A program made the position numbers and the translations under genes. A stretch of 64,000 nt of DNA from Porphyra umbilicalis (Eukaryota; Rhodophyta; Bangiophyceae; Bangiales; Bangiaceae), in contig KV918812.1 in the NCBI GenBank assembly GCA_002049455.2, forward strand, positions 124,001-188,000, read 5' to 3'. Positions within the stretch are counted from its first letter, which is position 1. Each line of letters opens with the position of its first letter. Below are positions 44,055-54,259 of this stretch, piece by piece. The notes beneath the pieces were generated by a model that was given only the letters and a program-made list of their open reading frames with translations, did no database searches and was not told the DNA's origin.

Positions 44055-44447
44055 TGTAGCATATCTCTGCTCCCAATTGGCAATTAGCCACGAGTAGCCC
44101 CCTTGACTGGCTGAATCCACGGCTTTATGTGACTCGGCTTGTGGCACGCCCTTTGGGGGATTACTTCCGCATTGTTCATTTTTTTTTGCTTGTTTGCTTG
44201 CCTGTCTTATCTGTCTGCCGGCACTCATTACGATCGATTGATCGGACGGTCGATCGACCAGTGCCGTTGCTTGTATTAAACCACCGTGGGTCCGGGGTCG
44301 CCGTCGTGGGCGCCATCCGGCTCCCCATCGGATGCCCTTCAACAAAAGGTCTTCTTCCTCGCCGCGACGGCGATAGAACTCGCTTTATTGCTTGGCTACG
44401 GTCGGTCTCAGTACACTGGTAATTTAACTAACGTTATTAATACCACA
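44055..44447 (+). repeat. 3' LTR of element A
   Basis: 393 bp, TGTAGCATATCTCTGC...TTAATACCACA, followed by target duplication GGATC. Confidence 0.95.
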
Positions 44448-45120
44448 GGATCTGCCTGTGGACACGGTGCCAGCCAGTGCCCTCGAGACGTGTGATGAAA
44501 GCCCTTCCATGATCCAGCCAATGTAGTCGAAAGCCACCCCGTCTCATTCCCTGTGAGGGTCTATACATTTGGGTCGCGACCCAATTTCCTTCTCACCCAC
44601 TGAATTCTCTGCAAGTCGCCGGATCGAGACCGCATTATTCACGCAGACAGCTTGTAATGCAGAGAGCTCTATGCGCCACCTCCGAGCTCGGCGTGACCCC
44701 CGCCCCGCAACTCATGTCCAGAGCCCTCGCACCGCAACGCGTGTCGGGTGGGGTTGTGCATCTGCCTCGTTGGCCGCAATCGGTTAAACCAGTTAAGACG
44801 CCAGCCGGAGACCAACTGCGCAACCAGTTACTAGAACTACAGCATAACTGTAGATCCAGTGCTAGAATTTATGCATATAAGTTGTTAATCTGAGGAACTA
44901 GACCGCATGGCTTACGACTGGAAGATCGCCATTTGTTCAGCCGAGTCATCGGCTGCACTGCTGAAAATGGCTAAAATCGCCTGTGTGCACCCTCACCTGT
45001 ATGATGACTTTCAAAGATTGAGCGCTTTTTGGACGATTGCGTGAAGTGCTGGTTAACTCTGTTAACTCTGCTACAAGTCTGTGATAAGTTCGTATTGCTT
45101 TTTGTTGTATTTCCCAGTAT
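44448..45120. other. No gene recognised
   Basis: Right flank of element A, continuing the pre-insertion sequence. No repeat or gene found. Confidence 0.5.
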
Positions 45121-48045
45121 GTGATGATGGTTCATGAAAGTGCTGTTCGCGTGCGTAGAGGAGTGCAACATCAAGCTGCCATGGATGGCAGGCCATTCGC
45201 CGCCCCCGCCGCGGCTGCGCTTGCCAGGCGCGGCCTGACGACGCCTCCGGCCGATGTGGCCGCCGCGCGGGTGCCCCCCTCACTGCGAGGCGGCCGACGG
45301 ACGGCCACCGCGTGGAAGCGGGCGACGCACAGTACTGGCGGCGGCGCCACCGCCGACGTAGCGTCGTCCACTGGCGCCACGCTACGGGGCGCCACGTGCG
45401 ACGGCCGCGACCGCGGCGGTGCGGACACGGGCGAGAACCTTGCCGCAGTCGGCGCTGGGACGGGCGCGGCGGCCACCGCTGGCGCGGGTGCGGCCGCCGC
45501 AGGCAACCAGAGCGGGCGGCGCCCGCGCGGCCGTCAATGGCATTGGCCGCCGCCGTGGCCGACGGCGGACGGCAGGTCCGCGGCGGTCTTTCGCCGTTGA
45601 CGGTGCTGTCGAGGCGGGTGCGGGAGGCAGCGCACCGCTGGCGGTGGGGGGGGGGAGAGTGGCGCGGGGGGGAAGCGTGGCGTGGCGAGGTGCGGAGTAG
45701 GGAGGCTTTAGAAGGGGGGGGGGCTGGGGGGGTTCTCGCGCGTGGCGGGTGTCATCAGCGCAGGTCGCCCGTTGGGGCCCGATGGTCGGGTCGGCCGCGC
45801 CCCCCTCGCGGGCGCGCAGGCCGGTGAGCGAGCCGCTGTGCCATGTACTCGCTGAAGAGCAAGCGGCGCGCGGTGGGGAGCCCTTGCGTCGCCTTCCTCG
45901 CCGCAAGCCGTTATTTCCTGTTGCCATCCGCGCGGCCTCTGCGTCGAGGGGAGGGGGAGGGTGTCGCAGGGGGGAGGACGACCCCAGGCGACGGGGCGGG
46001 TGGCCACGCCGCCGCCCGGCATGGCTCGCGGCGCGGCCGTAGCCGAAGTTTGCGGCAGAGCGAAAGTAGTGGGGGTTGCGGCGTGCCAACAGAGCCGGGA
46101 TGCGCTGTGTTTGTAAGGCAAAGTGGCGCTCCTGGAGGGGGTCGTTTGCATCGTTGCTTTCGTATGATGTGCTTTTTTCATACATTCCTTTGGACCATCT
46201 TTCTGAGGTGGCACGGCCCGAGGCTGCTCGCTGCGCTTGCGCCCTCTTTAATTCCTAGCAGGCCACAGTGCGGGCATCTTGGGGGGGGGTGGGGACCTCA
46301 TTGCACCCAGCCGCAGTCGATTCTCATCTAGGAACTCATGATGATCTTTATCCGTGGCGCGGAAAGTTTACCACGCCATCTGCGTGCACCACGAGGCCCG
46401 ATGGACGGCCTTTGAGGTCCGCATTGAGGCAGAAGTGGGCACGCGAGTCCATGACCCCGGCGTCGTCGTCCTGCACGATGAAGTAGGCGTATACTGGGCT
46501 GCTCTTGTTCCCGATGGGGCCTGCGGCCTGTCACTGCCCTTCTCTGCGACAAAACTGCCCTTTTGACTTGACGTGTGACTACGTCGTGCGTTGGCATCCA
46601 GTGGTGCATCCTCTTCGAGCGTTCAACCGGTGCGAATCAGTTCCCACGTGTCCTGGATGCACCTGGGATCTGATTTGCACAGTTTTTAACGTGCAAATTT
46701 GGTCGATGCTACATATTTTCGGGAAAATATGATTTTAAACCAATTGCAACCAGTTACGCTAAACCAGTTGCCCATCCCTAGCTAAAGTGTCGCATCCCTT
46801 TAGTGTCGGGAGCCCTGCACGCGGTCAATGTGACTTTGGCTGCGATTTGAGGCGCCTGCGAGCCCCTTACCCTTTGGGAGGTGCCTCCTTAACCAAGCTG
46901 TGGCTGATTTACTCCGGTGGTCGGCCACGGGGGGAGCGAGGTAGTCTCTCGACCGCCACTGGCACCGACGCTCCCGCGCCCCCCCCCCCCCCCCCCCCCG
47001 TGCCGCCCACCGCCGCACGTCTTTCGCCGACGTCGTTGGGCTGCCGCCGCCGCCGCCACCCGCACGCCACGACGGCGCCGCCGCCCGCACCGCTCGGACG
47101 CGGCCGTCGCGGCGGCTGCCGCGACCGGCGGTAGAGGGGCGCCCCCCTCGCGGCCGTCCTGACGGCCGCAGGTCAGCGGCTGCGGTGGACGCCGTCGCGC
47201 CTCCCGCCGTCTCTGCCGACGGCGCCCGCGCCTGCACGGCGCCCCACCGTCGCGTGCCATCGACCCCATTCGCGCCACACGGCGGCACGTCGGTGCAACC
47301 GACGCACCCCCCCCGCCCCTTTCCCGCCGCCCTCCGACCTGGCCTGCGGCGGACGACTGCGACGCTCGCGCCGCCGCCGTCTGGGGTGGCGGCGTGCCTC
47401 GCCTGACAGGAGCGGCGTCTGCCGTTTGCAAGACGACGGCACCGTGCCGCGCCAATGACGGCGGTGGGACAGAGCAGGGTTTGGACGGTGTACCGGGGAG
47501 CGGCGCGCGCAGCAGTGAGCACAGTGAGTCTTGTACTCACTAGCGGCTGCGTCAAGGACCGCGCGCTAGGTGGTCCCGCTCAATCATTCATGGCACACAT
47601 GGACGAGTACAAGTCCCGCAAGACATGGAGCGCTTCCCCCCATCGGTCGTGGTCACTTTGCTTTGTCTACCTGCTCTGCTGTTAGTCTTCGTTTTGGTCG
47701 GCCTACTTGCCCGCCTGGAGTCCATCGTATGAACTCTCACTGGCGCCATGAGCAAACGCCACGACTTCGGCACTAATGTGAGGGGCGTGGGCCGTAAACA
47801 CGCCCTAATGGCGCCCTAACAGCGCCCTTCTGAAGGCTATCGACGCCCCCTAAACGTCCCAAGTATGTAGCATCCATAAATAATAAATTTTACATGTATG
47901 ATAGCACCCTACACACTGCGGGTCGGTATTTCATCGCCGGGATAGTTCTAAAGTTGCCGGCTTTTAAATCTATAACGAGTAGACGCGAAAGAATGTTTTG
48001 AGATAGCCATGCAAAGCTCCTGTGAGATGGCCTCAGCATGATTCG
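45121..48045. other. GC-rich low-complexity DNA, no gene supported
   Basis: Long frames on both strands (for example 45121-45600 + and 45382-46185 -) translate to Ala/Gly/Arg/Pro-rich sequence. A C-run lies at 46979-46999. Around 47778-47860 short GCGCCCTAA/ACGCCC motifs cluster, resembling those at 51770-51860. A 57-codon minus frame near 46345-46520 (VYAYFIVQDDDAGVMDSRAH) looks protein-like but is unanchored. Confidence 0.45.
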
Positions 48046-48183
48046 GAGGATCATGTGCACAACAGTTCCGTGGATCAGCGAAAATCCTACATTTCGGATT
48101 GCCTGATTCTCGAGTGACCTCTGTGATTCGGCAGTTCATCACTACAGTTCTGGACTCGTTCAACGGATCATCTTCGGGACTGA
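48046..48183 (+). repeat. Duplicated segment, locus 1 left part
   Basis: GAGGATCATGTGCACAACAG... to ...TTCGGGACTGA. The same 138 bp with a few differences is at 49979-50116, where it continues directly into the sequence found here only after the insert 48184-49416. Confidence 0.9.
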
Positions 48184-49416
48184 GGGTCTGTCTTAACGAC
48201 GCGTGCACGGCGTGCACAAGTGCGTGCTAGCCAATGGGAACGCGACGTTCCAATCACGCCCCAATCACGTCGACCAGTTTGGACATTATTGGAGTGATCG
48301 GGTGACCCGCGCACGAACGGACTTACCGTCCGAAACGGGCCGAAACGGGCCGATCCGGGCCGATCCGGGCCGAGCACGTTCACGTGTGCGAGATTTTTCA
48401 AAAATCTCGCACACGTGAACGTGCTCGGAAAGGAAATAGCCTGTTGGGCGGCCCTGCATCTGACACGAATGATTCCAGGCACGTGCGTGCAATACCCTGG
48501 CCTTCAGGGCGGTGGCGCGCTGGACGACGCATTGACACTGGGCATGCCGGCCGGCTCTATGGCCGCGAGCGCGCACGGGGGCACGTACAGCCACGTTGCC
48601 GGTGTGAGGGCGGCGTCGGGCGCGGAAAGGGGTGCCGCCTCCGCCACCGCAGCGGCGGCGGCCCGCCGGCGTCGCGCGGCGCCCACAGGTGAGATCGTCA
48701 CTCCGCCGCGCAGCACACCTACGCACGGCGGGCAGGGCGGCCGACACGGCGCACGGGCGGGCGGATGGGACTGATCGCCGCGCGACAAGGCGCCTGTAAC
48801 CGCGCCGCTAGATGGCGTCAGCAACCGCCGGAAGTCGTTGCGCGCGGTCACCGCGCGCAACTCGGGGCGGTAGAGGGGGCACGGGGGCAGGCGCCGTCCG
48901 GGTCCAGTGACCCCTGTGGCAGGACAGTCCTTCTCAGCCACGTAACTCCATTCGTTTTTAGCGTCATCGCGACCCTTCCAACACTGACACGCCCTCAGAT
49001 CCCTGAGAACACGAATGCAGACTGCCACCTCTGAAACGGAGAGCAAGTCCCTTGATCTAAGTATATGTGTGCATCACTACACTTTGAGAGCACCCTGTCC
49101 TAAAGGCCAGGGAATTGGACGAGAGCTCTCTTCGGATCATGTCGTGCGGCCACGTGACTGCGATGAGGCAAATCCTCATCGGCGGGGCCCGCTTGCGTGG
49201 TTGCGGCAACGTAGCAGGGGCGCTGTGTCCGAAACTTCCTTGCGATCGCTGTGAGATGCGATCTGCCCACTCCAGATGCCGCGTTTCAAACAATCTAATC
49301 ACGACAGTTTTGGTGGCCCGTCAAGACAGCAGTTGTCGAATCACGCGTGCTCGACGGACTTATATCCATATTCGGACCCAATCAAGTGCACGTGCTCGCG
49401 CCGTCCAGACACAGCC
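48184..49416. mobile_element. 1,233-bp TIR element flanked by TGA, with preserved empty site elsewhere
   Basis: Present at locus 1 but absent from the paralogous copy at 49979-50241, which reads straight through a single TGA (50114-50116). The insert is flanked by TGA on both sides (48181-48183 and 49417-49419), i.e. a 3-bp duplication. Its ends GGGTCTGTCTTAACGACGCG and, on the other strand, GGCTGTGTCTGGACGGCGCG are imperfect TIRs of about 38 bp. A 3-bp duplication suggests the PIF/Harbinger type, though TGA is not the usual TWA. The GC-rich interior has no recognisable transposase. Confidence 0.8.
48370..48428. repeat. Perfect 29-bp-arm palindrome
   Basis: Arms 48370-48398 and 48400-48428 are exact reverse complements around C48399 (…GAGATTTTTCAAAAATCTC…). 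Immediately left are tandem 10-mers GAAACGGGCC and GATCCGGGCC, each present about twice. It lies within the 1.23-kb TIR element. Confidence 0.95.
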
Positions 49417-49544
49417 TGACTCTGGGATCGTTCCAGAAGCAGTGTCATCCTGAACCACAGATCATCTCGGGGACTGTCATTCGAAAAAAATGTGAGGACT
49501 TGTTCAACTGATAGTCTGACTGCCTCTGCCGCAAACAAAATGTC
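49417..49544 (+). repeat. Duplicated segment, locus 1 right part
   Basis: TGACTCTGGGATCGTTCCAG to AAACAAAATGTC. Recurs at 50114-50241 with few differences (for example CTCTGCC versus CTCTTCC). Confidence 0.9.
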
Positions 49545-49978
49545 CGTCACGCGCCGATCTCTAAAACAAGCGACAGAAAAATCTCTCAGACAATCCCAAA
49601 GATGGTCTGCTGCTCTGCTCTTCGATTGTTCCCACGGACTATCCACCGTGCAGTCCGCCTCTGATCCCAGGTCAGTTCGTAGGATTATCCCGGTGAACAA
49701 GACAGAAGTCGCCCGAGAAGAGTTCTCTGCATTTTCCAAGAGAAAGAACCTATACCAATCCTGTGATGATTGTGGCGTGATATTGGGATCGTCCGTCGAA
49801 CAATTCTAGGGACTCCTTCGTATCGATCCGTCGATCGCTGTGGGATAATTCAGCGGATAGTTCCAACCTGTGTGCGGGATTGACCTGGCTGCACGAAAAG
49901 GACTGTCCTGTGGAAACCTCTGCAGACAGTCTCATTTAGGGGCCAGGATTAAATAAGGAAGAGGTCGCAAATCGCTGT
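49545..49978. other. No gene recognised
   Basis: Mixed-composition spacer between the two copies of the duplicated segment. Confidence 0.5.
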
Positions 49979-50241
49979 GAGGATCATGTGCACAACAGAT
50001 CCGTGGATCAGCGAAAATCCTACATTTCGGATTGCCTGATTCTCGAGTGACCTCTGTGATTCGGCAGTTCATCACTACAGTTCGGGACTCGTTCAACGGA
50101 TCATCTTCGGGACTGACTCTGGGATCGTTCCAGAAGCAGTGTCATCCTGACCCACAGACCATCTCGGGGACTGTCATTCAAAAAAAATGTGAGGACTTGT
50201 TCAACTGATAGTCTGACTGCCTCTTCCGCAAACAAAATGTC
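49979..50241 (+). repeat. Duplicated segment, locus 2 (empty site)
   Basis: 263 bp equal to 48046-48183 joined to 49417-49544 sharing one TGA. It supplies direct evidence for the boundaries of the inserted element at locus 1. Confidence 0.9.
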
Positions 50242-51231
50242 TGCCTGTACCGTCAAAAGTGTGAACAAAATCCGTCAACAGTGTGAACAAAATCCTTTTG
50301 ACACTTTCTCCGTTCAGACGAATGCCCATCGTGGAATTTGACGTATCACTGATGCGCTTGAGGATCTAATGCGAGTGCTTCTGATACGTATTGAACCGGA
50401 GGATTGCGAGTATTGAACCGGGGGACTGCGAGGTCGGGACGTGCTGAGTTAGGACGATAGGGGACGAGATTGCCACTGAGCTGAGGACGAATTCACTGCG
50501 CGTGCGGGAGACCCAATCAATCATAAATTGGGTCTGGGTGCGTCCGGGACTTCACGGTATTCTCGATGTGCGAGCCGACGCATGTTTACCCAGTTCCCAT
50601 CCCCTCTGCGCCGGGAAACAGCGTGTCGGTCGCACGACTACCCAGTCACATTGAGGCTCCCTCTGCACACGTTTCGTGGCCCAGGAGCGACGCCCCATAG
50701 TCAGGTCTTGCTCTCTGATCGGTTTCAGCAGACCCGCCTCACGACGTCACTCGAAGTAGTCCAGGCTATCATCTACGATCGAGTCCTTGAGACAGGAATC
50801 TAGATCAATCTTGCGCACTCGTTCACTCAATCTATGACGACGGTCCCTAGGATGATTGTACTCCGACGCCAGGACAGTCCTGAACACGATCCTCAGGATG
50901 ATCGTATTCCCACTTCAGGACAGTTCTCAGCACGATACGCAGAACGATCAGAACCAGCGAATCGGAATGATCCTTCATGAGCATGGGGCAGCAACTTCGC
51001 CGGATAATTGACGAATCTGCAGGTGCTGGTGTGAGGATGATTCCCACTGAATATCGGTGCAGATGGTCTTCGAGCACTTCTGAACTCCACTGCGGGCTTT
51101 GTCTCCAAGATCTACAAAAAGTGGGCATAATTTGATCGCATGATCAATGTGCGACAGTTCTGCGAACCGTCGATGGGCGAGTTCGAATCTGGCAGTTCTC
51201 AGTTTTAAGGAATCGGGGACAAAACGCTGTG
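50242..51231. other. No gene recognised; local short repeats
   Basis: Contains short direct repeats such as GTGTGAACAAAATCC (twice near 50260-50295) and AGGATGAT[TC]GTA[CT]TCC (50850 and 50896). No coding frame supported. Confidence 0.5.
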
Positions 51232-51363
51232 CAGCCGATCTCCCAAAAATCCCGCACTCCAACTGTTGCGAAAGAGTTCCAAATCGGCCTCTGCGGGGTC
51301 GTAGAGGCCGATTTGGAACTCTTTTGCGACAGTTGGAGTGCAGGATTTTTGGGAGACCGGCTG
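51232..51363. mobile_element. 132-bp foldback MITE, copy 1
   Basis: CAGCCGATCTCCCAAAAATC...GGGAGACCGGCTG; the halves are reverse complements almost to the centre (GGCCTCTGCGGGGTCGTAGAGGCC). Same length and sequence family as 54128-54259. TA follows on the right; the left flank is TG. Confidence 0.85.
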
Positions 51364-52784
51364 TATGGTTCCGTGATTCTTCTGTAATCGCAGCCGCCAG
51401 TTGATCCAATTGTCTATTTAATGATTACAGTCTGGGGTCGCTACTGCCGAGTCCCCAGTCTCTGTTTTCTTCACAATCAAGCCCAACCGCCACCACCTAC
51501 AACATCACCCTTCACCGTGCAGGCGCTCTGCTGCCACAAGGTACCACACCACGTCACAGACGTCACCCAGTCCCACGGTTTTGCGCTGCGAGACGCGACG
51601 ATAGCGGAGGGCACCCCCATCCCCCGTCTGATCCCGTGCAGAGGCTGTGGCCCCTTCCCAACGCGTTCCACTCCCACCTCCATCACCCGGAGCTGCGTGC
51701 TGGGCACCAGGCAATCATGAACTTGAAATAGTGGGATTATCCATGCTCTATGCGCGCCCTATCCGCGCCTCGGCGTCGAGGGGCGCGGGGCGTTAACAGC
51801 GCCCTAACTGCGCCCTAACAGCGCCTTAACAACGCCCCTCAATAGCGCCCCGGGCGCTCTTCCCAACCCTATTTAGTTTCAACCACTGCTCACGCCCCCG
51901 AGGCCCTTGCGGGCGTCAATCCGGTATGGGACTGCTGGTGCGGTGTCCGCAGACGGGAGGGGTGCGGGAGCCGCAGTTGCAGGCAGTGATTCCGCCGAGG
52001 CATGGCGGGCACCAGCCAGACATCTACCTGCCGATGACCCCACCCTTTACACCGCCCGCGGCAGTGTTGGGCGGCGGTGGCGACGGTCCCGCCCCGTTGC
52101 CGGCGACCGCTTCGGCGTACTAGATAGCGGCTGGTGCGGCAGTGGCCACCAGCACTCTCACGACCCCTGTCGCCATCGCTGCCGCCCCCACCCGGGGAGC
52201 GTGTCATCACGACGGACATGAAGCGAATAAGGTACTTGCGCGGCTCCACAGGCCGTGGCAGACGGACGCACCGTCGGGAGCGAACGTCCGTGCCGTCGGC
52301 TGTGAGAATGGAAAAACGTGCCCAACCACTGAGCTAGGTTGGCAGTGCGCATGCTTGGTCATGCCGCCCCAGGAGCAATGACATAAAGGAAGATTCACAG
52401 TAGCCGCAGGGAGCCGGCGGGGCGGCGCCGCCGTGGCGGCGGCGGCACCGTCGAGGCGGTCGCCGCGGCCGCCGGCGGGCGCGTCGGCATCGCAAGGGCT
52501 GCCTCACCAGCGCCCGCCAATGCGCCACCGCCGAGCGGCGGCACGGATCAGTCGGCCTGTGGTAGCGGCGTCCGCGCCACGGCCAGCCGGGGGCGGCTGT
52601 CGGCCGCCGCCACGGTCCTGCCCATGCCGGCGCCTGACCCCCTCCCCACCAAGAGGGCGCGGGCGCCGTGTCGTTGCACGGCGGACTACGCGCTCGTGTC
52701 CCCATGTCATCGAATTGACGAAAAGAAAGTCAAAGACATGGAAGTGCCGAAACCTATGTAGGAGTCTCTCCAGCTTTTCCCAAT
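51364..52784. other. No gene supported; possible truncated hAT-like end near 51871
   Basis: GCGCCCTAAC/GCGCCTTAAC motifs cluster at 51760-51860 and the block ends CCCAACCCTA at 51871, like the right ends of the hAT-like elements at 20675 and 52785, but no matching left end or target duplication was found. Frames in 51880-52700 are short or low-complexity. Confidence 0.4.
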
Positions 52785-53165
52785 TAGGGTTGCTCAGAAC
52801 GCCCAGGGCGTCGTTACGGGCGTCATGAAGGGCGTCACCAGGGCGTCATTTGGGCGTCGTGCGCCCCTAACGCCCCAACTCAAAAGTGCGTCAGCAAGGC
52901 GTCGCGAAGAGAAAGACTTCAGGGGGGTCTACAAGATTCAGCAGGTGGCGGCTGCACCTTGGTTGGGGACAGGCACCCAGTCTTGAAACAGAAAATTACA
53001 TATGGGGGCACAGTATGGGTGCCACTTGTATAATACGGAGAATACTGAGGGTGCTACTTGGGGCGTCGCAATGGCGTTTTGGCTTCCTTATGGGGCGTCA
53101 GTAAGGCGTCTTATCCGTCGCGCGCCCCAGGCGCCCCCCAAATAGGGGCGTCGTGTGCAACCCTA
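52785..53165. mobile_element. Second non-autonomous hAT-like element with 8-bp TSD
   Basis: 381 bp, ends TAGGGTTGC...GCAACCCTA, flanked by TTCCCAAT on both sides (52777-52784 and 53166-53173). Numerous GGGCGTC/AGGCGTC motifs lie inside both ends, a different core from the GGCGTGT motif of the element at 20675. No transposase. Confidence 0.88.
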
Positions 53166-53173
53166 TTCCCAAT

Positions 53174-54127
53174 CGATGAGGCACGTGCTGCCAAGACAAA
53201 GGACCCATACGCTCGATCAGCGCGATGATTCAGTGGTCGACGACGTGTCTGCATGGCCCTCCCAGCGGCCGAGCGTGCGCAACAGTGGGAGCGCACCGCT
53301 GCCAACCAGTGGCGTTTCCCGTGGGTGGTGAAAGGCCGGAAAGGGCACTGTGCGTTGCAGGCGTCCCGAAGCCAGCAGCGCGATGCGGCCGTCAGGGGCC
53401 CTTCCAGTCTCTGTCTCCGTGCGCCCCGTTGCAGTGTAAAAAGCCCGTCCAGCACGCTTGAGTTGGGATGAGCGGCCCGAGGACAACGTGGACGGAAATG
53501 GCGCCTTGCGCCAACCGCACACCTTCCGACAGAGCAGCCGGCCGTGAAAGGCTGACCGGACCACACAGTCGGTAGAGACAGCGTCGAACGGCACCGCACA
53601 CGCGTAGAGCCAGCTCCGTGGTCGTGGGGCGGGACCCTAGCCCTCTCGCACATTCCTGGAGGCGCGTGCATTCCAGGGCCAGACGTCCATCGTCGGCCCG
53701 GCAGGAAATCGCATCGAGCATGCATCGAGCATGCATCGGGCTGCATCGGCCATCGAAGGCGGCATTCGATGGGCGTTTTTGGGTGCATCCGAGCCTCCAT
53801 CGAAGTGCATCGACCGATGCAGAACAACCACTGACAAGAACCCAACACCACGTGCGTTTCTTTCCGACAGACTACACTTCGAGACTCGGCCACCGTTTCA
53901 TTGTGCACTGTGCACGGGCTCTTCCGCGAATGATTGGTCCAGCTACTGTACGCTTTGGATAAGGGCTCCGACAGCTATGCTGCTTACTGTAGAAGGCACT
54001 GGAACTGGAATTCCCAGGGAATGTCATCAGCAGGGTGCGGTATCCACGACGAGCTTACCTGCTCGAGGTCTTTGATTTACGTTGTAAGGTAACGAGCGAG
54101 GCCGCAAGTGCGAACCGTCGTGACTTA
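53174..54127. other. No gene recognised; CATCGA cluster
   Basis: Between about 53707 and 53820 the motif CATCGA or its complement recurs many times (for example GCATCGAGCATGCATCGAGC). Long minus frames here show no protein features. Confidence 0.45.
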
Positions 54128-54259
54128 CAGCCGTTCTCCCAAAAATCCCGCACTGCAACTGTTGCAAAATAGTTCCAAATCGGCCTCTGCGGGGTCATAG
54201 AGGCCGATTGGACACTCTTTTGCAACTGTTGGAGTGCGGGATTTCTGGGAGAACGGCTG
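54128..54259. mobile_element. 132-bp foldback MITE, copy 2
   Basis: CAGCCGTTCTCCCAAAAATC...CTGGGAGAACGGCTG, flanked by TA on both sides (54126-54127 and 54260-54261). It forms one hairpin over its whole length. TA duplication and small size fit a Tc1/mariner (Stowaway-like) MITE, an inference from structure only. Confidence 0.88.

Larger units (their letters stand above)
25899..44447 (+). mobile_element. Ty3/Gypsy chromovirus, element A (outer, interrupted by element B)
   Basis: Bounded by LTRs 25899-26291 and 44055-44447 (TG...CA ends, 393 bp each, about 7 differences, ~1.8%) and by the 5-bp target duplication GGATC (25894-25898 and 44448-44452). Reading order is gag, protease, RT, RNase H, [element B], integrase, chromodomain, C-terminal extension, then an antisense ORF. 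The domain order integrase-after-RT plus chromodomain identifies a chromovirus. The gag-pol of A is dead: start ATG changed to TTG, frameshifts and several stops. A primer-binding-site candidate TGGTGGAGCAGCAGGGGAT starts 2 bp after the 5' LTR. Confidence 0.95.

Noticed and set aside
46345-46520. Minus-strand 57-codon frame with VYAYFIVQDDDAGVMDSRAH
   Set aside because: Reads like coding sequence but has no start, no neighbours and no family match I can name; too short to call.
47778-51871. Possible single 4.1-kb hAT element joining the two GCGCCCTAA clusters
   Set aside because: The two clusters are in the same orientation, and no left TAGGG end or 8-bp duplication matches the right end at 51871.
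53111-53908. 265-codon minus-strand frame
   Set aside because: Rich in Cys, Arg and His without pattern and overlapping the hAT-like element end; likely chance.
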